A stretch of DNA of 11,824 nucleotides from Eubacteriales bacterium (GTDB lineage Bacteria > Bacillota > Clostridia > Oscillospirales > Oscillospiraceae), in NCBI GenBank assembly GCA_030528965.1, contig JAUMXS010000037.1, positions 1 to 11,824 on the forward strand. Reading direction: 5' to 3'. Under the pieces are notes generated by a model. It ran no database searches. It saw nothing but the letters and a program-made list of their open reading frames with translations, and was not told the DNA's origin. Below are positions 7,154-11,824 of the stretch, one piece after another; position 1 is the first letter of the stretch, and the number at the start of each line of letters is the position of its first letter. The position numbers were made by a program, and so were the translations under genes.

Positions 7154-8485
7154 ATGGATCCGATCGAAAAAAAGAAAAGCAATCCCATCGCCCTTCTGCC
7201 CATCGGCGTATTTCTGGTCCTCTATCTGGGCACGGGCCTTGTGTTTGAATACGGAATGAAGATCGAAATGGGGTTCTACAACATCCCCATCGTCGTTGTC
7301 TTTCTCTTTGCCCTGCTGGTCGCTTTCCTCCAGAACCGCAGTCTCCCCTTTGAGGAAAAACTGTCTGTCATCGCCCGTTCCGTGGGTGACAAGGACATCA
7401 TGACCATGGTCCTCATTTTCCTGACCGCCGGTATTTTTGTCGGCATCACCGGACGTGAGAGCGCCGAAGCCGTCGCCTATTTCCTCCTGTCCGTCACGCC
7501 CGCGTGGGTCGCCGTGGCCGTTCTCTTCATCGCGGCCTGCTTCGTCTCCACCGCCATGGGCACTTCCGTCGGCACCATCACGCTCATCACGCCCATCGCC
7601 GTGGCCGTCGCCAACGTCTCCGGCTTCTCTCCCGCTCTCTGCATCGGCTCCGTCATGGGCGGCGCAATGTTCGGCGATAACCTCTCCTTCATCTCCGACA
7701 CCACCATCGCCGCCTGCAATTCCCAGGGATGCGAAATGCGCGACAAGTTCCGCGCCAACTTTAAAATCGCCCTCCCGGCCGCCATCGGCACGCTCATCCT
7801 TATCCTGATCCTCTCCTCCAATGCCGGCGTGGAACATATCGAGACCCCCGAATATAACCTCATCCTCCTCATCCCCTATGTGCTGGTCCTCATCGGCGGC
7901 ATCGCGGGCATCAACGTCTTTGTCGTCCTGCTCATCGGCATCTTCTCCGGTCTCGTCATCACCCTCCTCTCCGGTACGACGGACGTCATGTCCCTTCTGG
8001 TCAATATGGGCAAAGGCGCCGACGGCATGTTCGAGACCATCATGGTCACCGTACTTGTCTCCTCAATGTGCGGCCTGATCCGTGAATACGGCGGCTTCGA
8101 GACCCTGCTGGCCGTCATCCACCGTTTGTTCCGCGGCCGTATCGGCGGTCGTCTCGGCGTGGGTCTGCTGGTCGGCGCTATGGACATCGCCACCGCCAAC
8201 AACACCGTCGCCATCGTCATGGCCGGCCCCATCGCCCGCGATATCAGCCGCGAGTACGGCATCTCTCCCAAAGAATCCGCCTCCCTGCTCGATACCTTCT
8301 CCTGCATCTTCCAGGGCGTCATCCCCTACGGTGCGCAGATGCTCCTCGCCGTTTCCACCGCTCATAACCTCGGCTGTACCGTCTCCGCCTTCGACATCCT
8401 CCCCTGCCTCTTCTATCCCTATATCCTCGCCGTCTCTTCCCTCTGCTATATCTTCCTGTGCGCCGGAAAGCAGAAGGCGAATTAA
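7154..8485 (+). CDS. nhaC: NhaC-family Na+/H+ antiporter
   Basis: This 443-residue membrane protein has about ten to twelve hydrophobic helices. The signature MGGAMFGDNLSFISDTTIAA (about 168-187) is characteristic of NhaC antiporters, and GTSVGTITLITPIA (136-149) and a second inverted-repeat-like region DIATANNTVAIVMAGPIA in the C-terminal half also fit. It should exchange Na+ (possibly with another solute) for H+ across the membrane, helping sodium export and pH control. I chose the ATG at 7154, which has AAAGGTGG 9 bases upstream and a near-consensus promoter just before it; the longer reading from 7022 would start before that promoter. It is probably monocistronic, with a terminator 75 bases after the stop. 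NhaC relatives can carry other substrates such as malate/lactate, so substrate is not certain. Confidence 0.88.
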   Translation: MDPIEKKKSNPIALLPIGVFLVLYLGTGLVFEYGMKIEMGFYNIPIVVVFLFALLVAFLQNRSLPFEEKLSVIARSVGDKDIMTMVLIFLTAGIFVGITGRESAEAVAYFLLSVTPAWVAVAVLFIAACFVSTAMGTSVGTITLITPIAVAVANVSGFSPALCIGSVMGGAMFGDNLSFISDTTIAACNSQGCEMRDKFRANFKIALPAAIGTLILILILSSNAGVEHIETPEYNLILLIPYVLVLIGGIAGINVFVVLLIGIFSGLVITLLSGTTDVMSLLVNMGKGADGMFETIMVTVLVSSMCGLIREYGGFETLLAVIHRLFRGRIGGRLGVGLLVGAMDIATANNTVAIVMAGPIARDISREYGISPKESASLLDTFSCIFQGVIPYGAQMLLAVSTAHNLGCTVSAFDILPCLFYPYILAVSSLCYIFLCAGKQKAN

Positions 8486-8560
8486 AGGGCCGAAATACCC
8501 GCGCAGATCATATCTATGCGCAAAAAAGACGATATGGCATAAGCGAACGTCATAAAACAG

Positions 8561-8599
8561 AAAACAGACACAGCAGTTCGATCTGTTGTGTCTGTTTTT
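8561..8599 (+). terminator. nhaC intrinsic terminator
   Basis: A 16-bp stem (8561-8576 with 8583-8598, one G-U pair) with a six-base loop TTCGAT and five terminal Ts. The AAAA at its left foot makes it usable in both directions. Confidence 0.88.
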
Positions 8600-8678
8600 G
8601 TATGAATATCCTTCGTGTGACTGTGTATAAGCGGAACGATCGCTCAGAATCTGCCTGAACTGTTCCGCACCACCCCAA

Positions 8679-8727
8679 GGCCCTCTCAGTCACCTGCGGT
8701 GACAGCTCTCCCAGCGGGAGAGCCAAG
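8679..8727 (-). repeat. REP-like unit without insert, inverted relative to the composite copies
   Basis: Read leftward it has an 8-bp stem GCTCTCCC/GGGAGAGC with a 3-base loop (8705-8723), then GTCACC/GGTGAC with a 3-base loop (8689-8703), then a CTGAGAGGG tail. This is the same plan as the outer parts of the composite element, but uninterrupted. It faces copy 2 about 75 bases away, forming a convergent pair. The rest of 8600-8945 contains a 7-bp inverted repeat GCGGAAC/GTTCCGC (8631-8668) and a small stem GCGGC/GCCGC (8776-8794); I see no gene there. Confidence 0.7.
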
Positions 8728-8802
8728 GCGACCTCCTCACCCCACGACATCTCACCACCCAAAGTCCTATCCGACGCGGCTTTTTCCCCGCCGCTCCCCC
8801 AA

Positions 8803-8911
8803 AGGCTCCCTTGTGTAAAGGGCGCGACGCGTTAAGAAAACATGCCGGCGGCATGTTTTTAGCCAAAGCGGGAGCAATCTATGATTGCGACCCGGGCCGG
8901 AGGCTGTCAGC
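8803..8911 (+). repeat. Composite REP-like element, copy 2
   Basis: It matches 4456-4564 at 108 of 109 positions. Unlike copy 1 it continues into a full second REP arm, GTCAGC-GAA-GCTGAC (about 8906-8920), and then CTGAGGGATTG, so this copy shows the intact right end. It lies between convergent nhaC and rarD genes and ends some 15-35 bases from the rarD stop codon. The internal T-flanked stem is the only terminator-like structure between the rarD stop and the REP block. Confidence 0.87.
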
Positions 8912-8945
8912 GAAGCTGACTGAGGGATTGACTGCTCCTCGCGGT

Positions 8946-9857
8946 TCAGATCAGATCTTCACTATCACTTATTACCTTCCGGGCTCGGAGCCGTTTCTGC
9001 CGTTCCTCCCGCACGACGGCGAAGGAAAACACCGCCAGCGCCGCCCAGATGAACGCAAAGCTGATCGTCCTGTCGGGCGACAGGTGCTCACCCATCAAAA
9101 ATCCGCAGATCATGGAGAGCGAGGGGCTCAGATACTGGAAAAAGCCCATCATCATAAGCGGCAGATCATTGACGCCGAAGGAATAGAGTATCATCGGCAC
9201 GACCGTGACGATGCCCGCACCGATGAGCAGCAGGAGATCCATGCCGCCGAGCGCGGCCACACCGTTTTCTCCCATACGGAAAAACAGGATATATACGATC
9301 GCCGGGGGCGTGAGGATGAGCGTTTCCGCCGTGATGCTGAGGACCGGTTCGACGCGGACAAGCTTTTTGATGGCGCCGTATATGGAGAAAGCCAGCGCCA
9401 GCACCAGAGCGACGGGCGGAAACCGTCCAAACGTCAGCAGCGTCACCGCCACTCCCAGCACGGACAATCCGATGGCCGCAGCCTTCAGAGCGCCGCAGGG
9501 CTCCTTAAAGAGGAATACGCTGAGGGAAAACACGACCAGCGGTCCCATAAAATACCCCAGACTGGTGTCGAGGACGTTCCCGTTCTGGACCGCGACCAGA
9601 AAGATCGCCCAGTCTGCCAGCAGGAAAAGCGATGCCGGGACAAGGTACTTCATCCGTTTCCCATCCCGGAAAAGATCGATCAGCTCCGGCAGCCGTTTCT
9701 GCATCGCCATATATGCAAGGCAAAACAAAGCCCCGGTCAGCACACGGGCGGCCATGAGAAAATAGGCATCCATATGATCGAGCAGCGCCCAGTACAGCGG
9801 CTGCACGCCCCAGATCATATAGCAGCCCAAAACAAGCAGCAGACTCTTCTTTTTCAC
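8946..9857 (-). CDS. rarD: RarD-like EamA-family permease (drug/metabolite transporter superfamily)
   Basis: This 303-residue inner-membrane protein has about ten hydrophobic helices in two EamA halves. The N-terminal stretch CYMIWGVQPLYWALL, the ADWAIFLVAVQNGNVLDTSLGYF region (its first 20 or so residues near 81-103) and LPLMMMGFFQYLSPS in the second half are typical of RarD proteins. RarD was named from E. coli chloramphenicol work, but substrates of most homologues are unknown. I chose the GTG at 9857: GGGAGG sits 7 bases upstream and the protein then starts MKKKSLLLVLG. An ATG at 9902 precedes the predicted transcription start near 9887, so it is unlikely. It is probably monocistronic, divergent from the cupin gene. 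Confidence 0.85.
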   Translation of the reverse strand: MKKKSLLLVLGCYMIWGVQPLYWALLDHMDAYFLMAARVLTGALFCLAYMAMQKRLPELIDLFRDGKRMKYLVPASLFLLADWAIFLVAVQNGNVLDTSLGYFMGPLVVFSLSVFLFKEPCGALKAAAIGLSVLGVAVTLLTFGRFPPVALVLALAFSIYGAIKKLVRVEPVLSITAETLILTPPAIVYILFFRMGENGVAALGGMDLLLLIGAGIVTVVPMILYSFGVNDLPLMMMGFFQYLSPSLSMICGFLMGEHLSPDRTISFAFIWAALAVFSFAVVREERQKRLRARKVISDSEDLI

Positions 9858-9893
9858 CGTTCCGCCTCCCTTCTCCGACACCGACGTCCCCAG

Positions 9894-9922
9894 AGTATAC
9901 ACCGCCGAAACCTAAAATGCAA
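9894..9922 (-). promoter_or_regulatory. rarD promoter
   Basis: On the minus strand TTGCAT (9922-9917), a 17-base spacer and TATACT (9899-9894). The -10 is good and the -35 is weak. Confidence 0.55.
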
Positions 9923-9982
9923 CGGATGGCGAGCCTCCTGCGAAAAAACAGCCGTCTTCGTATGTTGCCGGGAAAGTCTGCC

Positions 9983-10011
9983 TTGTGCTCTCCCGGAGAA
10001 CATGATAAAAT
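9983..10011 (+). promoter_or_regulatory. Cupin gene promoter
   Basis: TTGTGC (9983-9988), a 17-base spacer and TAAAAT (10006-10011), giving a start near 10018 and a leader of about 53 bases that consists largely of the tandem repeat at 10020-10052. Confidence 0.5.
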
Positions 10012-10019
10012 AAAAGTAT

Positions 10020-10052
10020 AAGCTATGCCCTGCGAACCAAGCTATGCCCTGC
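10020..10052 (+). repeat. Two 14-bp direct repeats in the cupin leader
   Basis: AAGCTATGCCCTGC occurs at 10020-10033 and again at 10039-10052, a 19-base period, between the promoter and the ribosome binding site. It may be a tandem operator or a simple duplication. Confidence 0.8.
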
Positions 10053-10070
10053 AAAGAAAGGAGTGTCACC

Positions 10071-10385
10071 ATGACGCAAGATGTGATCAAGCTGACCCGA
10101 TCCGACGAAAAAACCATCGAAAAACTCGTGATGGACGAAAACCTGCATTACATGCACGTCATCATGCCGCCGGGAGACAAACTGCCGGAGCATGCCACCA
10201 ATGCAGCTGTTTATATGATGATCCTGCGCGGGACGATCTCCATCTCGCTGAACGACGAACCGACCCGGGACCACGGCGCGGGTACTCTTCTCACGATCCC
10301 GTTCCAGACGAAAATGAACATCGCAAACAACGCCTCCGAGGCGCTGGAGATCACGATCGTAAAAGCGCCCCCTCCGCAGCTTTGA
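10071..10385 (+). CDS. Small cupin-domain protein with degenerate metal site
   Basis: This 104-residue single-domain cupin shows the usual beta-rich pattern: PPGDKLPEH (motif 1, about residues 33-41), MMILRGTISISLND (about 49-62), and GAGTLLTIPFQTKMNI (motif 2, about 69-84). In motif 1 the second metal-ligand His is replaced (HAT, Thr43) and the usual Glu is absent. In motif 2 the usual His position is also not His. It therefore probably does not bind metal in the canonical way and may be a ligand-sensing or structural cupin. I chose the ATG at 10071, with AAAGGAG 7 bases upstream; an in-frame ATG at 10044 has no such site. It is monocistronic with its own promoter and terminator. Substrate unknown. 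Confidence 0.8.
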   Translation: MTQDVIKLTRSDEKTIEKLVMDENLHYMHVIMPPGDKLPEHATNAAVYMMILRGTISISLNDEPTRDHGAGTLLTIPFQTKMNIANNASEALEITIVKAPPPQL

Positions 10386-10472
10386 CGGCTTCCGCCGCCT
10401 TCCCTGCGTATCGGCGGCCGAACGCGCCCACCGGGTGTGTCCGAACGCTCCCGTCCCTCTTTTGACATGCAG

Positions 10473-10515
10473 AATGCCACGGCAGTATACCTTGCCGTGG
10501 CATTCGCTGTTTTTT
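10473..10515 (+). terminator. Intrinsic terminator of the cupin gene
   Basis: A perfect 12-bp stem AATGCCACGGCA/TGCCGTGGCATT (10473-10504) with an 8-base loop, extended by CAG/CTG after a two-base bulge, then six Ts. A weaker stem GCCGCC/GGCGGC lies upstream at 10394-10418. Nothing else is seen between 10386 and 10556. Confidence 0.88.
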
Positions 10516-10556
10516 ATGGGCTCTGCCCGATATGGAGAGACAAACTATCTGCCGCT

Positions 10557-10763
10557 TTACATTCCCCGTCTGTGCCGCGCCAGTCTGAACGCAACGATGA
10601 CCATCAAAACGACAGCCACGGCGAGCATGCCCCATTTCAGGTAGACAAACTCCGGAGGAAAGATCGATTCATCCGCGCGCGCAAGCAAAACGGTCAGCAG
10701 CAGCAATACCGAGCTTATGCCCTGCAGGATCTTCGTGATTCTCATAGATGTATTCGGTCTCAT
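10557..10763 (-). CDS. Small two-helix membrane protein, unknown function
   Basis: This 68-residue protein has hydrophobic segments at about residues 11-28 and 42-60 and a basic end (RLARHRRGM), predicting both termini in the cytoplasm. I do not recognise the family. I chose the ATG at 10763, preceded by GGTGG with an 8-base spacer; a GTG at 10775 would lie inside that site. It follows the TauE/SafE gene on the same strand after a 136-base gap but has its own promoter. No T-tailed terminator for leftward transcription is obvious after it. Confidence 0.6.
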   Translation of the reverse strand: MRPNTSMRITKILQGISSVLLLLTVLLARADESIFPPEFVYLKWGMLAVAVVLMVIVAFRLARHRRGM

Positions 10764-10788
10764 TACTATCACCACCGACTCATATCAT

Positions 10789-10816
10789 ATCATACCCTTT
10801 GGGAATACGCAATCAA
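10789..10816 (-). promoter_or_regulatory. Promoter of the small membrane protein gene
   Basis: On the minus strand TTGATT (10816-10811), a 16-base spacer and TATGAT (10794-10789). A second overlapping TATGAT follows at 10789-10784 as part of an ATATG repeat. Confidence 0.5.
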
Positions 10817-10899
10817 AACCGACAAAATCAAAGCCTTTCGCCCATCGTCCGGCTGCTTTCCCGTTTTCCGTGTCCGCCGAACGCCGGGTATGAGGCATA

Positions 10900-11667
10900 T
10901 CATCCGAAGATTCCCTGTTCCGTAATGACCTTGATGAAGAACAGCACCACGACCGCGATCATGGTCGGTTTCACGATTTTCGCACCGCCTTTTTCGAAGC
11001 AGACGGTGCCGAGATAACTGCCCATGATATTGAACAGACCCGCTATGATACCCAGCGGAAAATACACGTTGCCGCTGAAGATATACACGGAGACCGCCGC
11101 AACATTCGTGGCCCAGTTGATGATCTTTGCGACGCCGTTGGCGTTTCTGAGTTTCAGATGGGCAAACGAGGTCAGCAGGATCAGCAGAAAAGTCCCGGAA
11201 CCGGGACCGTAGAAACCGTCATAGACGCCCACGCCCAGAGAGATCGCCATACAGATGAGGATCGTTTTCCGCTCGGGCAGCGGAGGCTTTGTGTCGTCAA
11301 AGGCCTTTTCCTTCAGCACATAAAACGCCGTGATGGGCAGCAGGACCAGCATGATCAGCTTGAAATACCGATCATCCAGCCGAAGAGCCAGCTGTGCGCC
11401 CAGACTCGACCCCAGCAGTGCAACACCGACACAGAACAGCGAGATCTTCCCGGGCGTATAGCCCTTTTTCGTATATCGCCACGCGGAAATGGATGCACCG
11501 AACACGGCGCTCAGCTTATTGGTGCCCAGAGCCAGATGGACCGGAACGCCGGACAGCATATAGGCCGGCAGGGAGATGAGTCCGCCTCCGCCCGCAATGG
11601 CATCCATAAAGCCCGCCAGAAAAACCAGCGGACAGATAACCAGATAATGTATGATCGTAAGCTCCAT
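10900..11667 (-). CDS. TauE/SafE-family (TSUP) membrane permease
   Basis: This 255-residue protein of the sulfite exporter TauE/SafE family has about seven to eight hydrophobic helices. The family's duplicated glycine-rich motifs are visible: GFMDAIAGGGGLISLPA (19-35) followed by LALGTNKLSA (45-54), and GVYDGFYGPGSGTFLLI (147-163) followed by NANGVAKIINWATN (175-188). Members move sulfite, sulfonates or small organic anions; the substrate here cannot be told. I chose the ATG at 11667, with AAGGAAG 8 bases upstream; an ATG at 11727 lies upstream of the predicted transcription start near 11706. Length is typical for the family. Confidence 0.9.
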   Translation of the reverse strand: MELTIIHYLVICPLVFLAGFMDAIAGGGGLISLPAYMLSGVPVHLALGTNKLSAVFGASISAWRYTKKGYTPGKISLFCVGVALLGSSLGAQLALRLDDRYFKLIMLVLLPITAFYVLKEKAFDDTKPPLPERKTILICMAISLGVGVYDGFYGPGSGTFLLILLTSFAHLKLRNANGVAKIINWATNVAAVSVYIFSGNVYFPLGIIAGLFNIMGSYLGTVCFEKGGAKIVKPTMIAVVVLFFIKVITEQGIFG

Positions 11668-11712
11668 GCGTAAATCTTCCTTGCATACGTGATCGAAAAC
11701 AAAACAGTAGGT

Positions 11713-11741
11713 ATTATATAGAATCATGCCGCAGATTGCAA
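11713..11741 (-). promoter_or_regulatory. Promoter of the TauE/SafE gene
   Basis: On the minus strand TTGCAA (11741-11736), a 17-base spacer and perfect TATAAT (11718-11713). Confidence 0.7.
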
Positions 11742-11797
11742 CGACAATCGACGGTCTTTGTCCGCTGTCCCCACCATTTCCATCTCTGCCGCCAAGC

Positions 11798-11824
11798 TTG
11801 ACAAATATATTCCAAAAGAATAGA
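11798..11824 (+). promoter_or_regulatory. Partial rightward promoter at the window edge
   Basis: TTGACA (11798-11803), a 17-base spacer, then TAGA at the last four bases, consistent with a -10 box cut by the window end. It implies a rightward gene just beyond the window, divergent from the TauE/SafE gene. Confidence 0.5.

Noticed and set aside
8811..10013. 400-codon rightward open frame through repeat copy 2
   Set aside because: It is antisense to the RarD-like permease, is rich in Arg/His/Gln without domain features, and has no ribosome binding site.

Overview
The window looks like a chromosomal segment from a moderately GC-rich, anaerobic, low-lineage-GC Firmicute, most likely a gut clostridium of the Oscillospirales type. 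This is inferred from strong AGGAGG-type ribosome binding sites, clear TTGACA/TATAAT-like promoters, a clostridial-style hexameric glutamate dehydrogenase, and REP-like repeats of a form I associate with that group. No rRNA, tRNA, CRISPR array, transposase or integrase is visible. Nothing here fixes the species.

Left part (1-2779) is phage-derived. A leftward lysis cassette has a GH25 endolysin followed by two small two-helix membrane proteins, with stop/start overlaps between consecutive genes. A self-cleaving XRE-S24 (CI/LexA-type) repressor is transcribed divergently. The 485-base gap between them holds opposed promoters, an AT-rich dyad exactly between their -35 boxes, two TCCGAWATTTCGGA palindromes within a larger inverted repeat, and a second promoter near the repressor. 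No structural, replication or integration genes are in view, so this is either a prophage or tailocin edge continuing to the left, or a domesticated inducible lysis module.

Middle part (2897-8600) is mostly housekeeping. gdhA (probably NADP-linked) has its own promoter and a strong terminator. It converges on a two-gene leftward unit: a lipoprotein with a Cys/His module and four tandem ~80-residue YD-type repeats, then a QueG-like double [4Fe-4S] protein. Divergent from that unit is an NhaC-type Na+/H+ antiporter with a near-consensus promoter and its own terminator.

Right part (8600-11824) holds a RarD/EamA permease (leftward), a degenerate small cupin (rightward), a small two-helix membrane protein and a TauE/SafE permease (both leftward). 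A promoter -35 box points out of the right edge.

The most striking unexplained feature is a 109-bp composite repeat present twice (4456-4564 and 8803-8911), differing at one base. Both copies have the same orientation and both lie between convergent genes. Each looks like a common REP unit carrying a second hairpin-rich insert. One copy overlaps the stop codon of the iron-sulfur protein gene; the other lies about 100 bp from an inverted, insert-free REP relative.
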